From Actimicrobium sp034313845 (lineage in GTDB: Bacteria > Pseudomonadota > Gammaproteobacteria > Burkholderiales > Burkholderiaceae_D): DNA of 64,000 bases. The position numbers were made by a program, and so were the translations under genes. The stretch lies in the NCBI RefSeq assembly GCF_034313845.1, contig NZ_JAVIWN010000004.1. The stretch is one strand, 5' to 3'. Shown here piece after piece: positions 45,148 to 53,977 of the stretch (position 1 is the first letter of the stretch; each line of letters opens with the position of its first letter). Under the pieces are notes generated by a model that saw only the letters and a program-made list of their open reading frames with translations, was not told the DNA's origin and did no database searches.

Positions 45148-46815
45148 ATGGCGTCGACACCGCTGACAGACAATCCGATTTTCCGGCGATTACAAACTCG
45201 CCACGCCGAAACGTGTTCCACCACAATGCGCGCCCAGTTCGCCAGCGAGCCGAATCGCTTCCAGCAATTTTCGATGCAGGCCGCCGGTCTGACGCTGGAT
45301 TATTCCAAGAACCGGATTGACCGCGTCACGCTGGATTTGTTGCTCGATCTGGCGCGAGAACGCGATGTGGAAGGCCACCGGCACAAGCTGTTCGCCGGTG
45401 AAAAAATCAACACCACCGAGCAGCGCGCCGTGCTGCACACGGCCTTGCGGGCACCGGCAGGCCAGACGTTCGTGCTCGATGGTCAGGATGTCGATACCGA
45501 TGTGCAAGCGGTACTGACGCGCATGCAGGTCTTCAGCGAACAGGTGCGCTCGGGTGCCTGGACTGGTCGTGATGGACGGGCTATCACCGACATTGTCAAC
45601 ATCGGCATCGGCGGCTCCTACCTCGGACCGAAGATGGTCTGCCAGGCGCTACGTACCTTCGCCCATCCGCGCCTGACTTGCCATTTCGTTTCGAATGTCG
45701 ATGGCCACGATCTCGCTGCGGTACTGGCACGCGTCGAGCCGGCCACGACCCTGTTCATCATCGCCTCGAAAACCTTCGCCACCGCCGAAACGATGATGAA
45801 TGCGCGGTCGGCGCGCAGCTGGTTCCTTCAGGGAGGCAGCAACAGTGACCTGGCAAAACACTTCGTTGCGGTGTCCACCAATCTCGCCGGCGTGACCGAC
45901 TTCGGCATCAACCCGGCCAACATGTTCCCGTTCTGGGACTGGGTCGGTGGTCGCTATTCGATCTGGTCGGCAATCGGGCTGTCAGTGGCGGTGCTGGTGG
46001 GTTTCCCGGCTTTCCGCGCTTTCCTCGATGGTGCCCATCAGATGGATAAGCACTTCCAGGAAGCACCGCTGGAGCGCAACATGCCGGTATTGCTGGCCAT
46101 GCTGGGCGTCTGGTACCGCAATTTTCATGGCAGCAGTTCGGTCTCGATTGCGCCTTATCATCAGGACCTGAGCCTGTTCGCCGGCTACCTGCAACAGCTC
46201 GATATGGAAAGTAACGGCAAGCACGTCAGTGCCGCCGGCGAGCCGTTGACCACAGCCAGCGGCCCGGTCATCTGGGGCGATACCGGCACCAACGGCCAGC
46301 ACGCGTATTTCCAGTTGCTGCATCAGGGCAGCGACCTCATTCCGATCGATTTCATTGCGGTACTGGGTGCCAGCCACACGCTGCCCGGACATCAGGCGGC
46401 ACTGCTGGCCAATTGTTTTGCACAAGCCGAAGCCTTCATGCGCGGCAAGACCGCCGATGAAGTCCGTACCGACCTGGCTGAACAGGGACTCGATGCGGCA
46501 AGAGTCGAGGCGCTGATGCCGCACAAGACGTTCCCCGGCAACCGCCCGTCCAACATGGTGCTGATGGAGGCACTGACTCCGGCGACGCTGGGTGCACTGG
46601 TGGCACTCTACGAACACAAGGTGTTCGTGCAAGGCGTGATCTGGGGGATCAACAGTTTCGACCAGTGGGGCGTCGAACTCGGCAAGGTGCTTGCCAAATC
46701 GATCGCCCAGGAATTGACCGGCGCGGCACAACCGGCGCAGCATGACAGTTCGACCAACGCGCTCATCGCACTGGCCAAAGCTGCGCTGGAGCACCAACCC
46801 ATCGCACCCGATTAA
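45148..46815 (+). CDS. pgi: Glucose-6-phosphate isomerase
   Basis: 555 residues, the usual length. Signature motifs are DIVNIGIGGSYLGPKMVCQA, the PGI signature around SNVDGHDLAAVL, APYHQDLSLFAGYLQQLDME and the C-terminal VFVQGVIWGINSFDQWGVEL. It interconverts glucose-6-phosphate and fructose-6-phosphate. It heads the rightward operon pgi-zwf-hexR and starts 51 bp after the HexR-like site. Confidence 0.96.
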   Translation: MASTPLTDNPIFRRLQTRHAETCSTTMRAQFASEPNRFQQFSMQAAGLTLDYSKNRIDRVTLDLLLDLARERDVEGHRHKLFAGEKINTTEQRAVLHTALRAPAGQTFVLDGQDVDTDVQAVLTRMQVFSEQVRSGAWTGRDGRAITDIVNIGIGGSYLGPKMVCQALRTFAHPRLTCHFVSNVDGHDLAAVLARVEPATTLFIIASKTFATAETMMNARSARSWFLQGGSNSDLAKHFVAVSTNLAGVTDFGINPANMFPFWDWVGGRYSIWSAIGLSVAVLVGFPAFRAFLDGAHQMDKHFQEAPLERNMPVLLAMLGVWYRNFHGSSSVSIAPYHQDLSLFAGYLQQLDMESNGKHVSAAGEPLTTASGPVIWGDTGTNGQHAYFQLLHQGSDLIPIDFIAVLGASHTLPGHQAALLANCFAQAEAFMRGKTADEVRTDLAEQGLDAARVEALMPHKTFPGNRPSNMVLMEALTPATLGALVALYEHKVFVQGVIWGINSFDQWGVELGKVLAKSIAQELTGAAQPAQHDSSTNALIALAKAALEHQPIAPD

Positions 46816-46830
46816 CTTGCACACAATCTG

Positions 46831-48312
46831 ATGAAACCCATGGCCTTGACTGATTTCGATCTCGTACTATTTGGCGGCAGCGGCGACCTGTCGATGCGCA
46901 AACTGCTACCGGCCATGTATGCCCGCGATCGTGCCCGGGATTTCCCCGCCACTGCGCGCATTATTTGCGTTGGCCGGCATCACTTGACGACCGCGGAGTT
47001 TCTCGCATCGGTCGAGTCGACCGCGAAACCAAACCTAACCGCGGGTAGTTTCGACGACGTTGTCTGGCAGCGCTTTTGTCAGCGCATCCAGTACGTTGCT
47101 GTCGATGCCGACAAACCCGAAAGTTACTGCACGCTAGCGGCAGCCTTGCGCGATGATCCGGCACTGGTGCGGGTGTTTTACCTCGCGACACCGCCGACGC
47201 TGTTTGCCACCATCTGCCTGAACCTGGCCGCTTGTGGCAGTGCCACGCCGAACGCGCGCGTCGTGCTCGAAAAGCCACTCGGCCGCGATCTGGCCAGCGC
47301 GCGCCAGATCAATGCCGATGTCGGCAGCGTATTCACCGAATCGCAGATTTACCGGATCGATCATTATCTGGGCAAGGAAGCCGTGCAGAATTTGCTGGCA
47401 CTGCGCTTCGGCAATATCCTGTTTGAACCGCTGTGGCGGCGCGAGTGGATTTCGGATGTGCAGATCACGATCGCCGAAGAACTCGGCGTGGGTAACCGCA
47501 CCGGTTATTACGACACGTCCGGCGCGCTGCGCGACATGCTTCAAAACCATTTGCTGCAATTACTGTGCATCGTCGCCATGGAGCCACCGACGATGATCAC
47601 GCCGGATGCGGTCCGCGACGAAAAGCTCAAGGTACTGCACGCGCTCAAAAAATTCACCACCACGACGCTGACACAGAACGTGGTGCGCGGCCAGTACCGG
47701 GCCGGCCATGTCAATGGCGTGGCCGTACCCGGCTATCGCAAGGAACCCGGTGCCGACCCGGAATCGAAGACGGAAACCTTCGTCGCCGTGCGCGCCGAAA
47801 TCGATACCTGGCGCTGGGCCGGCGTGCCCTTTTATTTGCGCACTGGCAAGCGCATGGCCGACCAGCTGGCCGAAATAGTCGTGCGCTTCAAGGCCATCCC
47901 GCATTCGATCTTTGCGCAGTCGAGCGGCAGCTTCCAGCCCAACAGCCTGGTGATCCGGCTGCAGCCCGATGAAGGCTTGCACCTGAACCTGATGGCCAAG
48001 ACACCGGGCGACAACATGCGCCTCAAGCCGGTTGATCTCGAACTGGATTTCCGCGAGACCTTCAAGACACCGCGCATGGATGCCTACGAACGCTTGCTGC
48101 TCGATGTACTGCGCGGCCAGCTGACGCTGTTCATGCGCAGCGACGAACTCGAAGCCGCCTGGGAGTGGGTCGAGCCCATCCTGAATCACTGGGAACAGGA
48201 AGAAAACGAACCGATTCCGTACACGGCCGGTACCTGGGGTCCGGCCGCTGCCAGCGCGCTGATTGGCCGTGACGGTTTGCAATGGCGCGAAGAAGCGCTG
48301 CCAGAAATGTGA
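46831..48312 (+). CDS. zwf: Glucose-6-phosphate 1-dehydrogenase
   Basis: 493 residues. The NADP-binding start is VLFGGSGDLSMRKLLPAMYA, and the active-site signature is RIDHYLGKEAVQNLLALRFG. It oxidises glucose-6-phosphate to 6-phosphogluconolactone, feeding Edd. No pgl (lactonase) gene is seen between zwf and hexR, so the lactone step must be done elsewhere or spontaneously. ATG 46840 is an alternative start. It follows pgi by 15 bp. Confidence 0.96.
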   Translation: MKPMALTDFDLVLFGGSGDLSMRKLLPAMYARDRARDFPATARIICVGRHHLTTAEFLASVESTAKPNLTAGSFDDVVWQRFCQRIQYVAVDADKPESYCTLAAALRDDPALVRVFYLATPPTLFATICLNLAACGSATPNARVVLEKPLGRDLASARQINADVGSVFTESQIYRIDHYLGKEAVQNLLALRFGNILFEPLWRREWISDVQITIAEELGVGNRTGYYDTSGALRDMLQNHLLQLLCIVAMEPPTMITPDAVRDEKLKVLHALKKFTTTTLTQNVVRGQYRAGHVNGVAVPGYRKEPGADPESKTETFVAVRAEIDTWRWAGVPFYLRTGKRMADQLAEIVVRFKAIPHSIFAQSSGSFQPNSLVIRLQPDEGLHLNLMAKTPGDNMRLKPVDLELDFRETFKTPRMDAYERLLLDVLRGQLTLFMRSDELEAAWEWVEPILNHWEQEENEPIPYTAGTWGPAAASALIGRDGLQWREEALPEM

Positions 48313-48317
48313 CGACG

Positions 48318-49199
48318 ATGTTGCTCGATTCCATACGGTCGCAGCTTGACGCGCTGTCCAAATCCGAACGCAAGGTCGGACTGGCCGTGCTTCGGGACCC
48401 GACCCTCGCCGTGTCCGGAAACATCACCGCACTGGCTGGCAATGCCGAGGTATCGGAGCCGACCGTCGTACGTTTTTGTCGCGCCATCGGTTTCGATGGC
48501 TGGCAGACGTTCAAATTGAAACTGGCACAGGCACTGGCCGTCGCCCTGCCCGGCGCAAATGAAAACCTGACACCCAACGACCTGGCTGCCGACCTCGTCG
48601 GCAAAATTTGCAGTCGCTCGATCAATGCGCTGCTCGACTTGCGCAACACACTCGATCCAGCTGCCATCGAACGTGCGCTGGATTTGCTGGCCAAGGCCCG
48701 CAAGATCGAGTTCTACGGACAAGGATCATCGGGCATCATCGCCGCCGATGCGCAGCACAAGTTCTTCCGCGCTGGTGTGCCAACCGTGGCGTATTCCGAT
48801 CCGCATATTCACAGTATCGCGGCGGCGCTCCTGAAAAAAGGCGATGTGGTGCTAGCCATCTCACAGCGCGGCAACAGCGTGGCCTTGCTGCGCAGTGTGC
48901 AACTGGCGCGCAAGGTCGGTGCCGACGTAATTGCGTTGTCGCCCAGCGGTACGCCACTCGCCGAATTGGCGACGGTGCTGGTACCGGTCGATCTGCATTT
49001 TCATACCGATCCCTACACGCCGATTTCAGCGCGCCTGGCGCATCTGGTGGTCATCGACATTCTCGCGGTCGGACTCGCGCTACGACGCGGTCCGGAGTTT
49101 CGCAAACAAATGCAAAACGCGCAAAAAGCCCTGCAAAAAATTGACATGCAATTCGACTCGTTCCTGCGATCACCGCTGCGTCATGATGAGGATGGCTGA
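48318..49199 (+). CDS. hexR: HexR-type RpiR-family regulator
   Basis: 293 residues from ATG 48318, 5 bp after the zwf stop. The N-terminal RpiR helix-turn-helix is LDALSKSERKVGLAVLRDPT, then VSEPTVVRFCRAIGFDGWQT. The SIS domain (KIEFYGQGSSGIIAADAQHK, LAISQRGNSVALLRSVQLAR) binds the sugar phosphate, KDPG in HexR. The two palindromes at 44941 and 45082 are its probable targets, which makes the cluster autoregulated. Confidence 0.92.
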   Translation: MLLDSIRSQLDALSKSERKVGLAVLRDPTLAVSGNITALAGNAEVSEPTVVRFCRAIGFDGWQTFKLKLAQALAVALPGANENLTPNDLAADLVGKICSRSINALLDLRNTLDPAAIERALDLLAKARKIEFYGQGSSGIIAADAQHKFFRAGVPTVAYSDPHIHSIAAALLKKGDVVLAISQRGNSVALLRSVQLARKVGADVIALSPSGTPLAELATVLVPVDLHFHTDPYTPISARLAHLVVIDILAVGLALRRGPEFRKQMQNAQKALQKIDMQFDSFLRSPLRHDEDG

Positions 49200-49397
49200 C
49201 GCGTTTCAATGCGGGATCATTGAGGGTTCATTGCGGTTTCAACGCGGCTCCATCGCAACTCCATCAAACACCCAGTCAATTTTTTGGTGGACTCCAGCGC
49301 TTCGCAAGTTGGGTAAGCTCATCCAACTTGCCCAACACATGGATCTGCGTCGCACAGCGCCTGGGCACTTCGTTCCTTCCTGAGGCGCTGTCGGCGG

Positions 49398-49634
49398 CTA
49401 CTTGCCTGACTCTGGCGGTGGCGATCCCGGTGTGGCTGGAGCAGCTGGCGCGGCCGACGGACTCGGCGGGCTCGGCATTACCGTCGAGGGCACGTTGCCC
49501 GGCGCTGCGGCTGAAGGCAAGCCACCAGCAGCTGGTTGATCCGTCGTCGGCGAACGGCGGTCACAACCGCCCAGCAAAGTCGTGCCCAGCGCGGCAGCGA
49601 ACAAGAATGTCAGGATAGAAGATGAGACTTTCAT
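49398..49634 (-). CDS. Small Pro/Ala-rich lipoprotein
   Basis: 78 residues. A signal peptide (MKVSSSILTFLFAAALGTTL) ends in the lipobox LLGGC, so Cys24 is the lipidation site. The rest is a disordered Pro/Ser/Ala tail with no domain. AAGGGA lies 7 nt upstream. It is probably a periplasm-facing lipoprotein of unknown role. The spacer 49200-49397 contains 9-bp arms ACAGCGCCT/AGGCGCTGT (49354-49362 and 49383-49391) and nothing else notable. Confidence 0.75.
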   Translation of the reverse strand: MKVSSSILTFLFAAALGTTLLGGCDRRSPTTDQPAAGGLPSAAAPGNVPSTVMPSPPSPSAAPAAPATPGSPPPESGK

Positions 49635-49755
49635 TAATATTCCCTTAAGGTAAAGACCGCAGGAAAAGCGGCCTGTTTTCAGCAGGCAGGTGGCCTGTGA
49701 ACAGCGTAGCTTGATCGCTCACGCTGCCTTTGATCCCGCTCAATTCCTCTTAACC

Positions 49756-50763
49756 TCAACGGTCTTGCATGCTGACCATCGCCTCCATCAACAAGGCGGC
49801 ATCGCCAATTGCAAGCCGCTTCGAGTCCGATAAGGTCTGCCGAAAATGCCGCGCACCAGGCAGCCCTGCCATCAAACCCAGCATATGGCGCGTGATGCTG
49901 TTGAGACGCGGCCCACCCTTCATTGCCACCGACGGGGTCGGCCCGAGCTGGCGACGGATATACGGCAACATCGCTTCAATGACTTCCGCACGCGTGCGTG
50001 GCATCGCCGGATCATCGTAGTAGCGCGCATCGAAACCAGCCATCAGGTACGGGTTGTGATACGCCTCGCGTCCGAGCATCACGCCATCAACATGCTGCAG
50101 ATGCAGATCGATGTCGGCCTCGGTCTTGATGCCGCCGTTGATGATGATTTCGAGATCGGGAAACTCGCGCTTGAGCTGATACACCGCGTCGTAACGCAGT
50201 GGTGGCACTTCACGATTTTCTTTCGGACTCAAGCCCTTCAGGATCGCATTACGGGCATGGACGATGAAGGTCGTGCAGCCGGCCTCGGCCACCGTACCGA
50301 CAAAGTCACGCATGAATTCGTACGACTCGTTCTTGTCGATGCCGATCCGGTGCTTGACCGTGACATCAATTGATACCGCATCACGCATCGCCTTGACGCA
50401 ATCGGCGACCAGTTGTGGCTCCGACATCAGACAGGCACCAAAAGCACCTTTTTGCACGCGCTCGGAAGGGCAACCACAATTGAGGTTGATTTCATCGTAG
50501 CCCCACTGCTGCCCGAGTCGCGCGCTGTGTGCCAGATCGGCCGGATCGCTGCCGCCGAGTTGCAGCGCGACCGGGTGTTCTTCATCGTTGAAATCGAGAT
50601 GACGCGCGACGTCGCCATGCACCAGCGCACCGGTCGTCACCATCTCTGTGTATAGCCAGGTGTGGCGGGAAATCTGACGATGGAACAGGCGACAGTGCCG
50701 GTCAGTCCAGTCCATCATCGGGGCGGCGGAGATACGCCGGCTCTTGTACGTGCTTGTTTTCAT
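49756..50763 (-). CDS. dusA: tRNA-dihydrouridine(20/20a) synthase DusA
   Basis: 335 residues. FMN-dependent fold with RISAAPMMDWTDRHCRLFHR, the catalytic Cys in NLNCGCPSERVQKGAFGACL, TVKHRIGIDKNESYEFMRDF and the GGIKTEADIDLHLQHVDGVM end of the barrel. The WTDRHCR motif marks the DusA subfamily. It reduces uridine 20/20a in the tRNA D-loop. Confidence 0.95.
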   Translation of the reverse strand: MKTSTYKSRRISAAPMMDWTDRHCRLFHRQISRHTWLYTEMVTTGALVHGDVARHLDFNDEEHPVALQLGGSDPADLAHSARLGQQWGYDEINLNCGCPSERVQKGAFGACLMSEPQLVADCVKAMRDAVSIDVTVKHRIGIDKNESYEFMRDFVGTVAEAGCTTFIVHARNAILKGLSPKENREVPPLRYDAVYQLKREFPDLEIIINGGIKTEADIDLHLQHVDGVMLGREAYHNPYLMAGFDARYYDDPAMPRTRAEVIEAMLPYIRRQLGPTPSVAMKGGPRLNSITRHMLGLMAGLPGARHFRQTLSDSKRLAIGDAALLMEAMVSMQDR

Positions 50764-50835
50764 TTACTTGAATTGAATTGTGGAAGAAATTTCTTTGGAC
50801 GACGTGCGGTCCAAACCGATGCAAACCCAAAATCG

Positions 50836-50896
50836 ATGAGCACAGATACCAACATGTGCAGCCGATTGCAAGCACTTCCATAGCGGCGATGACAAA
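50836..50896 (+). repeat. Left direct repeat flanking the DUF1016 gene
   Basis: About 43 of 61 positions match 52142-52202 without gaps, including GAGCACAGAT, CCAACA, TGCAAG, TCCAT and ATGACAA. Similarity extends weakly leftwards. The rest of the 50764-51043 spacer is without visible features. Confidence 0.55.
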
Positions 50897-51043
50897 CCGC
50901 AAGACGAGCCGGCACACTATTGCCCAAAATCTGTAGCGTATGACCACGGGACGTCGCTGCCGATGCGACGCCAATTCAATGAAAACCGATGACGCTGACG
51001 ATCACAACGACGTCCATGCCGCTCATCAGGACTGGGAAAAAAA

Positions 51044-52096
51044 GTGAACATGAACGATCAACCTGCTGGTCTGGCACCGCTCCCGGAGGGTTATGCCGAC
51101 TGGCTCTCCGATCTGAAAAGCCGCATCCATACCGCGCAGCAGCGGGCCACACTCGCCGTCAATCGGGAACTGGTGCTGCTGTACTGGCAGATCGGACGAG
51201 ATATTCTGACGCGGCAAGCGGCTCAGGGATGGGGTGCCAAAGTCATCGAGCGACTGGCGCTGGATTTGCGGGTCGCCTTTCCGGAAATGAAAGGCTTTTC
51301 ACCGCGTAATCTCAAGTATATGCGGGCGTTTGCGGAGGCGTGGCCGGATGAGCAATTTGTGCAAGCGGTGCTTGCACAATTGCCCTGGTATCACCAACTG
51401 GCGCTGCTCGACAAACTGCCCGGCCCCGAAACACGCCGCTGGTATGCCGCGAAAGCCATCGAACACAACTGGTCCCGCACTATCCTGGTCATGCAAATCG
51501 AAGCCCGTCTGCTGGAACGAACAGGAGCCGCAGTCACTAACTTCACGACTAGCCTGCCCAAGCCGCAGTCCGATCTGGCCCGTGAATCGCTGAAAGATCC
51601 GTACCGTTTTGACTTTTTGGGTCTAACCGAGAAGGCCCACGAACGCGAAGTCGAAATCGCCCTGATCAAACACGTCACCGACTTTTTACTGGAACTGGGG
51701 GCAGGCTTTGCCTTTGTCGGCAGACAGGTGCTACTGGATGTCGGGGGTGACGAATTCTTCATCGACCTGCTGTTCTACCATCTCAAACTGCGTTGCTATG
51801 TGGTGATCGAAATCAAAGGTGGCAAATTCAAGCCGGACCATCTTGGCCAGTTGGGTTTTTACCTCACTGCCGTCGACACCCAGATCAAGCACCCGCAAGA
51901 CGGCCCAACGATTGGCTTGTTACTGTGCACTAGCAAAAACAAGGTGGTGGCTGAATACGCGCTGCGCAACAGCGCCCAACCGCTCGGCGTCGCCGAATAC
52001 CAGCTACTGGAATCCTTGCCTGAGGAATTACAAACCAGCTTGCCGAGCATAGAACAGATTGAGCGAGAACTTGCGGGCAGCAACGGTGGGCCATAA
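51044..52096 (+). CDS. DUF1016/YhcG-type PDDEXK nuclease family protein
   Basis: 350 residues from GTG 51044 (ATG 51050 is equally possible). The N-terminal DUF1016 helical domain (LSDLKSRIHTAQQRATLAVN, LYWQIGRDILTRQ, GFSPRNLKYMRAFAEAW) is followed by the PDDEXK core: VGGDEFFIDLLFYHLKLRCY with Asp, and VVIEIKGGKFKPDHLGQLGF with Glu-x-Lys. The catalytic residues look intact, so nuclease activity is possible. The family is widespread, patchily distributed and often found beside restriction or mobile genes. Here it stands alone, flanked by imperfect direct repeats. Confidence 0.9.
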   Translation: MNMNDQPAGLAPLPEGYADWLSDLKSRIHTAQQRATLAVNRELVLLYWQIGRDILTRQAAQGWGAKVIERLALDLRVAFPEMKGFSPRNLKYMRAFAEAWPDEQFVQAVLAQLPWYHQLALLDKLPGPETRRWYAAKAIEHNWSRTILVMQIEARLLERTGAAVTNFTTSLPKPQSDLARESLKDPYRFDFLGLTEKAHEREVEIALIKHVTDFLLELGAGFAFVGRQVLLDVGGDEFFIDLLFYHLKLRCYVVIEIKGGKFKPDHLGQLGFYLTAVDTQIKHPQDGPTIGLLLCTSKNKVVAEYALRNSAQPLGVAEYQLLESLPEELQTSLPSIEQIERELAGSNGGP

Positions 52097-52141
52097 GCCC
52101 CTAACCTCAAAAGATCCGAAACAATGCGAACTTCAACATCA

Positions 52142-52202
52142 GTGAGCACAGATCCCAACACGCGCGGTTGAATGCAAGTAGGTCCATCGACTTCATGACA
52201 AT
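52142..52202 (+). repeat. Right direct repeat flanking the DUF1016 gene
   Basis: Partner of 50836-50896, 1,306 bp away, starting 45 bp after the DUF1016 stop. No other feature is seen between 52097 and 52299. Confidence 0.55.
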
Positions 52203-52299
52203 GAATCGAATTGGGCCGAATTACATCCGTTAAACCCATCACTCATAAGTTGCACAAGCCATCGACAATATCTCCACAAACACCTTATCCCAAACAGAT

Positions 52300-52728
52300 T
52301 TATGCACCATCCCTTGTAGTTTTAACAGTACGTTGAAACGTCCATCTGGAGTTCACAACATAAGTCAGACTTAAAACTAACGAAGTTGCCACACACTGCA
52401 CGATCAGATAATTAGAGGTTAACAATTTCATTCCGATTGCCATCAACAAACCATTCAGTGCCGCGCCAACGAGTGCTATCAATGCAAACCGACGAATTGA
52501 CAGCAGGTTTGCCTCTGTCTTGAACGTTATTTTTACATTTAAAAAGTAATTGACGATCGCACCTGTCAATGCACCGGTGATCGAAGCGATAACTGGATTA
52601 GTCAAACTGCTGGATACCAATACAATCAATATCAGATAATGAATAACGGTACCAAATGCTCCCACTACTGAATATTTGGCAAACTGCAATAATGTAGCGA
52701 ATTTAGACATCTTCTTCTTTTTTTTCAT
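52300..52728 (-). CDS. GtrA-family membrane protein
   Basis: 142 residues with four membrane segments and the GtrA core (LLQFAKYSVVGAFGTVIHYL, ASITGALTGAIVNYFLNVKI, SLTYVVNSRWTFQR). GtrA-type flippases move lipid-linked sugars across the inner membrane. The start (a run of Lys codons) overlaps the upstream glycosyltransferase by 26 bp; ATG 52710 is an alternative. The region is AT-rich compared with its neighbours, suggesting transfer. Confidence 0.85.
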   Translation of the reverse strand: MKKKKKMSKFATLLQFAKYSVVGAFGTVIHYLILIVLVSSSLTNPVIASITGALTGAIVNYFLNVKITFKTEANLLSIRRFALIALVGAALNGLLMAIGMKLLTSNYLIVQCVATSLVLSLTYVVNSRWTFQRTVKTTRDGA

Positions 52729-53725
52729 ACCGATTCCGTATTAAATAGACGGGACGGTTTTTAGACTCCACATATATTCTTCCGATATATTCACCTAATA
52801 CACCGATACCAATTAATTGAATTCCACCCAGCATCAGGATGGCAGTTGACAAGGACGCATATCCGGGGACGTCAATGCCAAAGAAAATCGTTCGGAACAT
52901 CAAATAAAAACCGCGTAACAAAGCTGCAGCAGCAACCATCGCGCCGAGGTACGTCCATATCCGCAGCGGTAACGTACTGAAACTGGTAAAACCTTCGAGT
53001 GCAAAATTCCATAGTTTCCAACCGGAGAACTTGCTGCTTCCAGCAATCCGTGGCTTTCGCGCATAGTCGATCGTGGCAGTGTCATATCCAACCCACGCGA
53101 AAAGTCCTTTCATGAACCGCTGCGTTTCCGGCAATCGTTTTAATGAATCCGCCACCTCACGTGTAATTAAACGGAAATCTCCAACATTTTCGGGGATTTT
53201 GATTTCAGACAGCGAGTTATGCAATTGATAAAATTTCGCTGCAGTCCATCTCTTCAATGCTGAATCCGCATTCCGGTCTATTCTTCTCGCCAAGACAATT
53301 TGGTATCCTTCTCGCCATTTTTCAACCAGCTTTATAATTACCTCAACCGGATCCTGAAGATCGGCATCAAAAGGAACTATAATATCGCCGAATGATTCAT
53401 CAAGTCCCGCAGATAATGCAGCCTCTTTACCGAAATTTCTGGTCAAATCAATCACCCGGACTCGGAAATCGTTAATCGCAAAATCTTTGAGTTGCTGAAG
53501 AGTGCTATCAGTGCTGCCATCATTAATGCATACAATTTCAAACTTAATTTCTGATATGGCTTCAAGCTCAGGGATGACATGATTAAAAAAATGCGTTATT
53601 GTTTCCTCCTCATTATAAAAAGGAACAACGAGAGAAAGTAAAGTTACTACCGGCTTGTTCGGCTGCGATAATCGCCTTGTCTTTGGCTGTAAAGCTGCAT
53701 CGGAAGCAGATAAATTATTATTCAT
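52703..53725 (-). CDS. Glycosyltransferase family 2 (GtrB/bactoprenol type)
   Basis: 340 residues. The GT2 domain (LVVPFYNEEETITHFFNHVI, CINDGSTDSTLQQLKD, PFDADLQDPVEVI) contains the DxD-type metal motif. Two C-terminal membrane segments (TYLGAMVAAAALLRGFYLMF and LMLGGIQLIGIGVLGEYIG) match undecaprenyl-phosphate sugar transferases such as GtrB and ArnC. It makes a lipid-linked sugar in the cytosol for the GtrA-like flippase. AT-rich coding sequence. Confidence 0.9.
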   Translation of the reverse strand: MNNNLSASDAALQPKTRRLSQPNKPVVTLLSLVVPFYNEEETITHFFNHVIPELEAISEIKFEIVCINDGSTDSTLQQLKDFAINDFRVRVIDLTRNFGKEAALSAGLDESFGDIIVPFDADLQDPVEVIIKLVEKWREGYQIVLARRIDRNADSALKRWTAAKFYQLHNSLSEIKIPENVGDFRLITREVADSLKRLPETQRFMKGLFAWVGYDTATIDYARKPRIAGSSKFSGWKLWNFALEGFTSFSTLPLRIWTYLGAMVAAAALLRGFYLMFRTIFFGIDVPGYASLSTAILMLGGIQLIGIGVLGEYIGRIYVESKNRPVYLIRNRYEKKEEDV

Positions 53726-53977
53726 AAGTTAGGTTTCAACTAGCATTATTTACTCCTGCTATTGCAAGCATGAATTTAACGGAAATATTTTTTAAAAAGA
53801 TTACTTTCTTATTATTAGCATTGCAAGGTATTTTTCCTGTAAATATTTTTATCAATAGATCGAAGCCTGAATAATTATTTTTTTCACGGATGCTGTCCTG
53901 TTCGAATAAAAAAAATATTATTTATTGATCATTTTTGCTGGTCAGGACAAGCAGAACAATACCCCTGTAAATTTTTC

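Noticed and set aside
50702..50974. 90-residue leftward frame upstream of dusA
   Set aside because: It reads through one of the direct repeats and has no recognisable protein features.
52098..52235. Integron attC site around the right DUF1016 repeat
   Set aside because: A GTTAAAC is present, but the partner core and the expected folded arms are not convincing, and no integrase or further cassettes are seen.
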